A stretch of 64,000 nt of DNA from Bog-756 sp963828385 (lineage in GTDB: Bacteria; Actinomycetota; Acidimicrobiia; Acidimicrobiales; RAAP-2). Under the pieces are notes generated by a model, which searched no databases, was not told the origin of the DNA, and saw only the letters and a program-made list of their open reading frames with translations. This document shows, piece by piece, positions 46,706 to 54,062 of this stretch. The position numbers and the translations under genes were made by a program. Position 1 is the first letter of the stretch; each line of letters starts with the position of its first letter. The DNA lies in assembly GCA_963828385.1 (NCBI GenBank), contig CAWHEF010000002.1, positions 744,001 through 808,000 of the forward strand, read 5' to 3'.

Positions 46706-46807
46706 TGGGACTCCTTTCATTGGGCCTCCGGGGGTCGTAGCTCCCGCCGGCCGGTGCCGACCGGGGTGGTCGTTCCCATTTATAGCACTCGATGCCACAA
46801 TGGGGGA
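46706..46807. promoter_or_regulatory. Divergent mftA / mftR promoter region
   Basis: This 102-bp region separates the divergent starts of mftA and mftR and must contain both promoters and any MftR operator. On the minus strand a TATAAAT element (about 46781-46787) in AT-richer DNA is a reasonable -10 box for mftA; no convincing -35 or palindrome could be fixed. MftR is reported to respond to acyl-CoA in mycobacteria. Confidence 0.45.
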
Positions 46808-47443
46808 GTGACACCGCAGCCACCGGTCGGCGGCCCGGCCCTCGGCACCGAGCCGGCGAGGGGCCGCCGACCGAGCACCAGCCGGGAGGCACTGGCCCGG
46901 GCAGCGCTCGACCTGTTCGCCGCCCGTGGCTACGACGATACGACGGTGGACGACATCGCCGGCGCCGTCGGGGTGAGCCGGCGCACCTTCTTCCGCTACT
47001 TCGACTCCAAGCGCGACGTGGTGTGGGGCGAGTTCGACGCCGAGCTGGCCCGGTTGGACGCCGAGCTGCGCGGGGCACCCGCAGACGAGCCGATGATGGA
47101 CGTCTTGAGACGGGCGGTCGTCGCCACCAACCGGTTCGGTGCGGGCGAGCTCGGCGAGCTCCGCATCCGGATCAGCCTCATCAGCACTGTTCCTTCCCTC
47201 ATCGCCCACTCGGCCGTGCGTTACGCCGAGTGGTGCGACGTGGTCGCCGCCTTCGCCGCCCGGAGGACGGGCGGGGCCCCCGAGGATCTCGGTCCCCAGA
47301 CCCTCGCCCGCTCGGCGCTCGGTGCGGCGACGGCCGCCTTCACCTACTGGGCCCGCGGTGGTGCAGACGACCTCGCCGGCCAGGTGGACCGGGCCTTCCG
47401 GCTGCTGGCCGCCGGCTTCGGCGCCCCGAAGGCGGCCCGGTGA
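46808..47443 (+). CDS. mftR: MftR, TetR-family regulator of the mycofactocin system
   Basis: The ~211-residue protein has a TetR DNA-binding domain (RRPSTSREALARAALDLFAA, RGYDDTTVDDIAGAVGVSRR then TFFRYFDSKRDVVWGEFD) of the exact MftR type, and a helical ligand domain. It is divergent from mftA, the usual position for the gene. GTG 46808 follows GGGGGA directly with little spacing, so translation may be leaderless or start slightly elsewhere. It probably represses the mft operon and perhaps the adjacent alcohol dehydrogenase. Confidence 0.88.
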   Translation: MTPQPPVGGPALGTEPARGRRPSTSREALARAALDLFAARGYDDTTVDDIAGAVGVSRRTFFRYFDSKRDVVWGEFDAELARLDAELRGAPADEPMMDVLRRAVVATNRFGAGELGELRIRISLISTVPSLIAHSAVRYAEWCDVVAAFAARRTGGAPEDLGPQTLARSALGAATAAFTYWARGGADDLAGQVDRAFRLLAAGFGAPKAAR

Positions 47444-47515
47444 GCGCCGCGTAGGAGGGCCGGTGAGCGCCCCGGTAGGAGGGCCGGTGAGCACCCCCGT
47501 AGGAGGGCCGGTGAA
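47439..47515. repeat. Three ~24-bp tandem repeats downstream of mftR
   Basis: Three tandem copies of about 23-24 bp (GGTGAGCG...GTAGGAGGGCC) start at the mftR stop and are followed by a partial fourth. Each contains a ribosome-binding-site-like GTAGGAGGGCC followed by GGTGA. They arose by duplication of the gene end plus the following leader and lie 105 bp before the alcohol dehydrogenase start. Confidence 0.85.
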
Positions 47516-47620
47516 CAGGGCTGCGCCGGTCCGGGTGCGATGTGCACGGGCGCTGTCAACGGCGCGATGCTTGGGGCGTCGCCGCGCCTGACCGGCGCCG
47601 GCCAGGGGAGGAGTGACCAC

Positions 47621-48772
47621 ATGAAGATCCGCGCCGCCGTCTGTTCCGGGCTCCACGAGCCGTGGAAGGTCGAAGAGGTCGAGCTCGACCCACCCGGTCC
47701 CCACGAGGTCGTGGTTCAGATGTCCTACGCCGGCATGTGCCACTCCGACGAGCACCTGCGGACCGGCGACATGAGCGCCCCGCCCGAGGTCCTCCAGATC
47801 TTCGGCGTCGAGTCCATGTTCCCGATGATCGGCGGCCACGAGGGCGCCGGCATCGTGGCCGAGGTCGGTCCCGGCGTGGACTCGCTCGCCGTGGGCGACC
47901 ATGTGACCTCGTCGTTCATCCCGGCGTGCGGCCGGTGTTCGTGGTGCGCATCGGGACGCCAGTACCTCTGCGACCTGGGGATGAGCATCCTGGCCGGACC
48001 GATGATGTCCGACGGGCAGTGGCGCCACCACCTGGACGGTCACACGGTGAACCGGATGACCCAGCTCGGCACGTTCTCCGAACAGGTCCTGGCCAACGAA
48101 GCCTCGCTGGTCAAGATCGACCCTGGGGCCTCGCTTCGCGCCGCCGCCCTCATCAGCTGTGGCATCTCGACCGGCTTCGGCTCGGTCGTGGACCGGGCCA
48201 AGGTGCGCCCCGGTGAGACCGTCGTCGTGGTCGGCTGTGGCGGGGTCGGTTCGGGCGCCGTCCAGGGCGCCAAGTTGGCCGGAGCGCGCCAGATCATGGC
48301 CGTCGACCCTGTGCCGTTCAAGGTGGAGAAGGCGAAGGAGATCGGGGCCACCCACGGGGCGGCATCGCTCGTCGAGGCGGCCATGGTGATCCCTGAGCTC
48401 ACCGAGGGGCGGATGGCAGACGCTGTGATCCTCACCCCGGGCGTGCTCACCGGTGACCTCATCGGTCAGGCGCAAGGCTGCGCGTCGAAGGACGGGAGGA
48501 TCGTGGCCACCGCCATCGCCCCCCACGACCAGAACGAGGTCAGCCTCAACCTGTTCAACTTCGCCATGTTCAATCAGGCGCTGCTCGGCACCGTGTTCGG
48601 GTCGTGCAGCCCGCGCGTGCAGATCCCGAACTTGATCCGGCTGTACGAGGCCGGGCTCTTGGAGGTCGACGAGCTGGTCACCCAGGAGTACTCCCTCGAC
48701 CAGGTCCAGAACGGCTACGACGATCTCGCCGCCGGCACCAACATCCGGGGCGTCGTCAAGTTCGAGGTGTGA
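47621..48772 (+). CDS. NDMA-dependent (mycofactocin-coupled) zinc alcohol dehydrogenase
   Basis: The 383-residue medium-chain dehydrogenase binds catalytic zinc via Cys in SYAGMCHSDEHLRTGD and the GGHEGAGIV motif, structural zinc via CGRCSWCASGRQYLC, and NAD via GCGGVGSGAVQGAK. The whole length resembles the NDMA-dependent family, which keeps NAD bound and passes electrons to mycofactocin. ATG 47621 follows GGGGAGGAG. It sits in the mycofactocin locus, downstream of mftR, and is probably the main alcohol-oxidising client of the cofactor. Confidence 0.93.
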   Translation: MKIRAAVCSGLHEPWKVEEVELDPPGPHEVVVQMSYAGMCHSDEHLRTGDMSAPPEVLQIFGVESMFPMIGGHEGAGIVAEVGPGVDSLAVGDHVTSSFIPACGRCSWCASGRQYLCDLGMSILAGPMMSDGQWRHHLDGHTVNRMTQLGTFSEQVLANEASLVKIDPGASLRAAALISCGISTGFGSVVDRAKVRPGETVVVVGCGGVGSGAVQGAKLAGARQIMAVDPVPFKVEKAKEIGATHGAASLVEAAMVIPELTEGRMADAVILTPGVLTGDLIGQAQGCASKDGRIVATAIAPHDQNEVSLNLFNFAMFNQALLGTVFGSCSPRVQIPNLIRLYEAGLLEVDELVTQEYSLDQVQNGYDDLAAGTNIRGVVKFEV

Positions 48773-48826
48773 GCCGTCGCTGAGCCGTCGCTGCCAAGGC
48801 GCGAGCCGGTGCCGACGAGTGGGGGG

Positions 48827-49660
48827 TCAGCCGGCGGCGATCAGCACCAGTCCGCAGAGGGCGAGGGCCAGACCTCCGACCTGGAGGGGCGAGGCTCGTT
48901 CGCGCAGGTACCACCATGCGTGGAGCACGGTGAAACCGGGAGCGAGCGCCGCCGCCGGGGCCACCACGGCGACCAGACCCGATCGCAAGGCGACGAGCAG
49001 CAACGCGGTGGCCCCGGCGTCGAGCACTCCGGCACCGATCGCAAGCCAGCGTGAGTTGCTCGGCAGCCTGGCGCGCTCACCGACGACGAGTACGACGATC
49101 CCCACCCCCAGCAACGCCGCCACCCGGGCGCTCAGCACCGGCCAGAAACCGTGGCGGTGGGACGCCTCCGCGAACAGGATGAACGACGTGCCGAACCCGA
49201 CACCGGCTGTCACGGCCAGGCCGAGGGCGGCACGTGAACCCTCGGGGCGACGTTCGTCGCGCTCGGCCGAGATCAGTGCGGCGGCGACGATGGCGAGCCC
49301 GACGCCGACGAGGGTGACCGCACCCGGGCGCTCTCCGGTGGCGAGGGCCCATCCCACCGGGATGCACGCGCCGACCACGGCCGCCAGCGGAGCCACCTGC
49401 CCGATCTGGCCGACGGCCAGGCCCTGGTAGAGGCAGCCGAGGGCGGCGACGTTCAGGATCCCGGCGCCCGCTCCGAGGAGGAGGGCGCCTGTGGTCGGGG
49501 AGCCCCCGTCGCCCACGGCGACGGCCGTCGCCACTACCACGGCAGAAAGCTGGACGAGGAGGAGGACGGCGAGCGTGCGGCTCCGCCGGGAGGCGAGGCC
49601 GCCGAGGAAATCGCCGCTCCCGAACGACGCGGCGACCGTCAGTCCCAACAAGATCGCCAC
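48827..49660 (-). CDS. EamA/DMT-superfamily transporter
   Basis: The ~277-residue protein has about ten hydrophobic helices in two EamA repeats: ILLGLTVAASFGSGDFLGGL, LAVGQIGQVAPLAAVVGACI and TLVGVGLAIVAAALISAE in the first, and AVTAGVGFGTSFILF, SLVAVVAPAAALAPGFTVLH and GGLALALCGLVLIAAG in the second. Drug/metabolite transporters move small metabolites or drugs. GTG 49660 is the start. It is convergent with the alcohol dehydrogenase gene and has no evident operon partner. Confidence 0.87.
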   Translation of the reverse strand: MAILLGLTVAASFGSGDFLGGLASRRSRTLAVLLLVQLSAVVVATAVAVGDGGSPTTGALLLGAGAGILNVAALGCLYQGLAVGQIGQVAPLAAVVGACIPVGWALATGERPGAVTLVGVGLAIVAAALISAERDERRPEGSRAALGLAVTAGVGFGTSFILFAEASHRHGFWPVLSARVAALLGVGIVVLVVGERARLPSNSRWLAIGAGVLDAGATALLLVALRSGLVAVVAPAAALAPGFTVLHAWWYLRERASPLQVGGLALALCGLVLIAAG

Positions 49661-49797
49661 GCCCGCTGATGCTAGTGAGCAGGCTTTCCGCCGGCCGTGG
49701 TGGACCGCTCCGGTGACGGCGCCGAGTGTCGCACCCCGTCCACTTGGTGGCAGAGTGTTCCGATTCTCGGACCGGACGGCGACGAAGGGTGGAGGGC

Positions 49798-51054
49798 ATG
49801 ATCGGCAGGGGTGGACGATGGCGGGTCGGTCGGGTGCTCGCCCTGGTGGGTGTCCTCTCGGTGGTGCTCTCCGCCTGCGCCAACACGGCGATGGCTCCGT
49901 TGGACAACGCCACCCCGGCCCCTCGGGGCCTCCCGTCGTTCTACGCCGTCCCCTCGGAGCTGCCTTCCTCGGCACCGGGAACACTGGTCAAGTCCGAGCT
50001 GCTCCCGAGCGGCTCGATCCACGGGCACGTCTACCGGGTCATGTACGTCTCGCAGAGCGTGCACGGCCAACCGGTGGTCGTCACCGGCCTCGTCATGGTC
50101 CCGTACCGGACGCCTCCGACCGGCGGTTTCCCGGTCGTCTCGTGGGGGCACGGGACCAATGGCATGGCCGACCAGTGCGCGCCCTCGCTGCAGCCCTCCC
50201 AAGCTGTTCCGCTCCAGAACCGGCTCCTCGACGAGGGCTGGGTGGTCACCGCCAGCGACTACCAGGGCGAGGGCACCCCGGGGCTGCTTCCCTACCTGGT
50301 CGGTGTGGTGGCCGCCCGCAACACGATCGACATCGTGCGTGCTGCCAATCACCTGCCGGCGGCCCACGCCAGCACCCGCTATGTCGTGTGGGGCCACTCC
50401 GAAGGGGGCCAGACCGCCATGTTCTCCCTGGCCATCGCCGACTCGTACGCGCCCGACCTCCATCTGCAGGGTGTGGTGGCCGGTGCCCCGCCTTCCCAGT
50501 TCCGTTACATCTACGACTTCTTGACTACGAGCCCCTACCGCTACTACCTGTTCATGGCCGGGGCCGGGTTCAACGCCGCATACGGGAACGCGGCGGCGCC
50601 GCTGTCCGAGGTCATGTCGGACAAGGCCATCTCACTGCTGCCCGTGCTCAATGAGGGGTGCGCGGACAGCATCGGCAAGGCCGTCGACCGCGTGCCCATC
50701 AAGGAGCTCATCAAGACCGATCCCTTCACCGTGCCCGCCTGGCAGACGCTCATGAAGGAGAACGACCCGGCGAACATCGCCACGGTGAGCACGGCACCGC
50801 TCCTCATCATCCAGGGCGGGGCCGACGAGCAGATCCCCGTGGCCACCACCGCTCTCTTGGAGACCCACGAGTGCTCGATCGGCCAGAGCACCGAGCGGTG
50901 GATCTATCCGGGCCAGAGCCACAGCTCGGTCATCCCGGTGTCCATGGGTGACATGGTCACCTGGATCGCCAGCCAGTTCGCACCCTCCAATGTCCTGATC
51001 GCCGTCCACCCCCAGGGCCAGCCCGGCATCCAGATCACCAGCTGTGGCCCGTGA
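49798..51054 (+). CDS. Secretory lipase-family lipoprotein
   Basis: The 418-residue protein has a lipoprotein signal peptide (VLALVGVLSVVLSAC, lipidated Cys at residue 27), then a LIP-type alpha/beta hydrolase: GGFPVVSWGHGTNGMADQCA (oxyanion loop), WVVTASDYQGEGTPGLLPYL, the nucleophile elbow VVWGHSEGGQTAMFSL, QGGADEQIPVATTA (acid) and PGQSHSSVIP (His). It should be membrane-anchored outside the cytoplasm and hydrolyse esters or lipids. ATG 49798 follows GGTGGAGG. The end overlaps the aminotransferase start by 4 bp. Confidence 0.87.
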   Translation: MIGRGGRWRVGRVLALVGVLSVVLSACANTAMAPLDNATPAPRGLPSFYAVPSELPSSAPGTLVKSELLPSGSIHGHVYRVMYVSQSVHGQPVVVTGLVMVPYRTPPTGGFPVVSWGHGTNGMADQCAPSLQPSQAVPLQNRLLDEGWVVTASDYQGEGTPGLLPYLVGVVAARNTIDIVRAANHLPAAHASTRYVVWGHSEGGQTAMFSLAIADSYAPDLHLQGVVAGAPPSQFRYIYDFLTTSPYRYYLFMAGAGFNAAYGNAAAPLSEVMSDKAISLLPVLNEGCADSIGKAVDRVPIKELIKTDPFTVPAWQTLMKENDPANIATVSTAPLLIIQGGADEQIPVATTALLETHECSIGQSTERWIYPGQSHSSVIPVSMGDMVTWIASQFAPSNVLIAVHPQGQPGIQITSCGP

Positions 51055-52481
51055 CCGGCCCGTTCGACCTCGGGGCGCTCTTGGCCGAGCACGCCGGTGA
51101 GCAGTTCGAGCTGCACTCGCGGTACATGAACCGGCGCATGGTCGATGTGCTCGGCACCATCGGCTTCGACCGTCGCTATGTGCGGGGGGAGGGCTCCTAC
51201 CTGATCGACGACCGGGGGGAGCGGTATCTCGATCTGCTGTCCGGGTTCGGGGTGTTCGCCCTCGGCCGCAGCCACCCGGCGATCAAGGACGCGCTCCAAC
51301 AGGCCATCGACGCCGATCTGCCCAACCTGGCCCAGCTCGACTGCGCACTCCTCCCCGGACTGCTGGCCAAGGAGCTGGTGGCGAAGGCGGGTGGATCGAT
51401 CGATCGGGTCTTCTTCACCAACTCCGGGGCCGAGTCGGTCGAGACGGCGATCAAGTTCGCCCGCTGCGCGACCGGACGCGATCGGGTCCTCTACTGCGAC
51501 CACGCCTTCCACGGGCTGACCACCGGTGCGCTCGCCCTCAACGGAGGTGCCGAGTTCCGCGAGGGGTTCGGGACCTTGCTTCCCGGGTGCGACCCGGTTC
51601 CCTTTGGCGATGCCGACGCGCTCGAGGCCGAGCTGGCCCGAGGCGACGTCGCCGCCTTCGTCGTCGAGCCCATCCAGGGCAAGGGCGTCTACATGGCATC
51701 GGAGCCCTACTGGGCCCGTGTCGAGTCGCTGTGCCGGCGCCATGGGACGCTGCTCGTCGTGGACGAGGTTCAGACCGGTCTCGGTCGGACCGGCCGGTTC
51801 TTCTGCCACCAGCACTGGGGCGTGGAGCCCGACATCATCACCGTCTCCAAGGCCCTGTCGGGCGGCTTCGTCCCCGTCGGGGCCGTGCTGACCACCACAA
51901 AGGTGTTCGACGCCGTCTACAGCTCGCTCGTCCGAGCGGTCGTGCACTCATCGACCTTCTCGAAGAACCAGCTGGCCATGGTGGCCGGTCTGGCCACCCT
52001 GTCGGTGATCGAAGACGACGACATCGTCGGCCATGCCGAACGGACCGGCAAGCAGTTCATCGACGCCCTCCGTCCTCTCGTCGACAAGTACGACCTCCTC
52101 TGGGAGGTGCGGGGCATGGGTCTCATGATCGGGCTCGTCTTCGGGCCGCCACAGGCCCGTGGGGCGCGGGCCAGGTTCAAGATGATGGAGCTGGCCCGAA
52201 AAGGCCTGTTCACGCAAGCGGTCGTGGTCCCTCTCTTCCACCGGCACCGGATTCTGACCCAGGTGGCCGCCGACAACGTGAACATCATCAAGCTGCTCCC
52301 GCCGCTGATCATCGGCGAGGTGGAGATCGACGCCTTCGTGTCGGCCCTCGACGACGTCCTCGGCGATGCGCAACGCGGCTCGGGCCTGATGGTCGAGTTG
52401 GGGGCCACGATGGCCCGCAACACCCTCGGGCGCCGTCGCCGGCACGCACCGGCGCCTGCCACCGGGCCGGGGGGGCCGTGA
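51051..52481 (+). CDS. Class III aminotransferase, HpnO-like (hopanoid-associated)
   Basis: The 476-residue PLP enzyme contains LDLLSGFGVFALGRSHPAIK, FFTNSGAESVETAIKFARCA, YCDHAFHGLTTGALALNGG, AAFVVEPIQGKGVYM, LLVVDEVQTGLGRTGRFF (PLP Asp) and IITVSKALSGGFVPVGAVLT with the Schiff-base Lys. The fold is the ornithine/4-aminobutyrate type and the sequence resembles HpnO, which aminates a hopanoid aldehyde to aminobacteriohopanetriol. The next gene encodes an HpnA-like protein, supporting this. GTG 51051 and stop overlap neighbours by 4 bp, so it belongs to one operon. Confidence 0.8.
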   Translation: MTGPFDLGALLAEHAGEQFELHSRYMNRRMVDVLGTIGFDRRYVRGEGSYLIDDRGERYLDLLSGFGVFALGRSHPAIKDALQQAIDADLPNLAQLDCALLPGLLAKELVAKAGGSIDRVFFTNSGAESVETAIKFARCATGRDRVLYCDHAFHGLTTGALALNGGAEFREGFGTLLPGCDPVPFGDADALEAELARGDVAAFVVEPIQGKGVYMASEPYWARVESLCRRHGTLLVVDEVQTGLGRTGRFFCHQHWGVEPDIITVSKALSGGFVPVGAVLTTTKVFDAVYSSLVRAVVHSSTFSKNQLAMVAGLATLSVIEDDDIVGHAERTGKQFIDALRPLVDKYDLLWEVRGMGLMIGLVFGPPQARGARARFKMMELARKGLFTQAVVVPLFHRHRILTQVAADNVNIIKLLPPLIIGEVEIDAFVSALDDVLGDAQRGSGLMVELGATMARNTLGRRRRHAPAPATGPGGP

Positions 52482-53584
52482 CCGTCTCCGACGGGAACGG
52501 CGCGGGATCCGGGGTTGCCCTCGGGACCGGGGACCGAGTGCTCGTGACCGGGGCGGCCGGGTTCATCGGGTCCGCTGTGGTGCGCCAGCTCCTCGACCGG
52601 CGGACCGACGTCGTGGCCATGGTGGAGCCGGGGAGCGACACCGCCAACCTCGACGGGCTGGATATCGAATCGGTGTCGGCCGACCTGCGGGACCGAGCCG
52701 CTGTCGCCGCCGCCGTCAAAGGGGCCCGGGTGATCTTCCACATCGCCGCCCTCTACCGTTTCTGGGCCCCTGATCCGGCCGCCTTCTACGACATCAATGT
52801 CGGTGGCACCCGGAACGTGCTGAGGGCTGCGGACGAGCACGGATGCGGACGCGTCGTCTACACCTCGACGGTCGGGACCCTCGGGCTCCACGGGGCGTCG
52901 ACCGACCACCCGGTCGACGAGACGTCCTATGCCTTGATCGACCATCTCTTCGGCGGCTACAAGCAGTCGAAGTACGTGGCCGAGCACGAGGTGCTGCGGG
53001 CCGCGGCCGAGGGGCTGCCGGTGGTGCTGGTCCAGCCGACCATGCCGGTCGGTCCCCGCGACCGGGCGCCCACCCCCACCGGCCGCACCATCCTCGAGTT
53101 CCTGAACGGTCGGTTCCCCGGGTACGTGGACACCACCCTCAACATCGTCGACGTGGACGACGTCGCCCACGGCCATCTCTTGGCCGCCGAGCGCGGGAGG
53201 GTGGGCCGGAGCTACATCGTCGGCGGTGAGAACCTGGCCCTGGCCGAGGTGCTCGCCATCCTGGCCGCCGAGACCGGCCTCCCCGCCCCCAGCCGTCGGT
53301 TCCCGTCCGCGGCCGCGCTCCTCGCCGCCCACGTGTCCGAGCTCCTCGAGGGGACGCTGCTCGGCCGGGCGCCCACCATCCCGCTCGAGGCGGCCAGGAT
53401 GTCGACGACCCACATGTCCTTCGACGACACGCGGGCCCGGACCGAGCTCGGCTACACGTCGCGCCCGGTGTCCTTGGCCCTGGCCCGGGCGGCCAGCTGG
53501 TTCGTCGACGCCGGCTATGTGCGCCCCGAGCGCGTCGCCCGCATGTCCTCTGCGGACCCGGTGCCCGACGGGAGTGGTGTCTAG
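52478..53584 (+). CDS. hpnA: HpnA-like NAD-dependent epimerase/dehydratase (hopanoid-associated)
   Basis: A ~368-residue extended SDR: VLVTGAAGFIGSAVVRQLLD (NAD motif), VIFHIAALYRFWAPDPAAFY, VVYTSTVGTLGLHG, the catalytic Tyr-x-x-x-Lys in YKQSKYVAEHEVL and TPTGRTILEFLNGRFPGYVD followed by TTLNIVDVDDVAHGHLLA. The RFWAPDPAxFYxINVGGTRN and GYVDTTLNIV segments match the hopanoid-associated sugar epimerase HpnA. HpnA is inferred to act on hopanoid sugar modification; its exact reaction is unsettled. Start GTG 52478 overlaps the aminotransferase stop. Confidence 0.72.
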   Translation: MTVSDGNGAGSGVALGTGDRVLVTGAAGFIGSAVVRQLLDRRTDVVAMVEPGSDTANLDGLDIESVSADLRDRAAVAAAVKGARVIFHIAALYRFWAPDPAAFYDINVGGTRNVLRAADEHGCGRVVYTSTVGTLGLHGASTDHPVDETSYALIDHLFGGYKQSKYVAEHEVLRAAAEGLPVVLVQPTMPVGPRDRAPTPTGRTILEFLNGRFPGYVDTTLNIVDVDDVAHGHLLAAERGRVGRSYIVGGENLALAEVLAILAAETGLPAPSRRFPSAAALLAAHVSELLEGTLLGRAPTIPLEAARMSTTHMSFDDTRARTELGYTSRPVSLALARAASWFVDAGYVRPERVARMSSADPVPDGSGV

Positions 53585-53594
53585 GCTGACGAGC

Positions 53595-54062
53595 ATGCGC
53601 CTGGTGATCGGGTCCGACCACGCCGGTTACGCCCTCAAAGGAGACGTGGCCCGGCACCTGCGAAGCGGCGGCCACGAGGTCGAGGACCTCGGGACGTTTT
53701 CCGAGGAGCCGGTGGACTATCCACCGATCTGCGCGGCGGTGGCCCGTCGGGTCATCCGCGGTGAGGATGCGCTGGGCATCGTGGTCGGCGGGAGCGGCCA
53801 GGGCGAGGCCATCGCCGCCAACAAGGTCCACGGGTCTCGGGCGGCCCTGTGCCACGACGAGTACACGGCACGCCTGGCCCGCCGGCACAACGACGCCAAC
53901 GTCCTCTCTCTCGGATCCCGGGTGGTGGCGACCGTGCTCGCCCTCGACATCGTAGATGTGTTCCTCACCACGGCCTTCGACGGAGGTCGCCACGTCGCCC
54001 GGCTGGACGAGCTGACGGCGATCGAGGCCGAGGAGTGCGACCGGGCGCCGACGGGTGGCTGA
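53595..54062 (+). CDS. rpiB: Ribose-5-phosphate isomerase B
   Basis: The 155-residue protein is RpiB/LacAB-type: MRLVIGSDHAGYALKGDVAR, the catalytic-site region VVGGSGQGEAIAANKVHG with the SGQG motif in place of the usual SGIG, and LCHDEYTARLARRHNDANVL with NVLSLGSR. RpiB interconverts ribose-5-phosphate and ribulose-5-phosphate. The usual Cys in the VC-GTGIG site is replaced by Gly (VVGGSGQG), which also occurs in the actinobacterial branch. The end overlaps the amidohydrolase start by 8 bp. Confidence 0.88.
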   Translation: MRLVIGSDHAGYALKGDVARHLRSGGHEVEDLGTFSEEPVDYPPICAAVARRVIRGEDALGIVVGGSGQGEAIAANKVHGSRAALCHDEYTARLARRHNDANVLSLGSRVVATVLALDIVDVFLTTAFDGGRHVARLDELTAIEAEECDRAPTGG

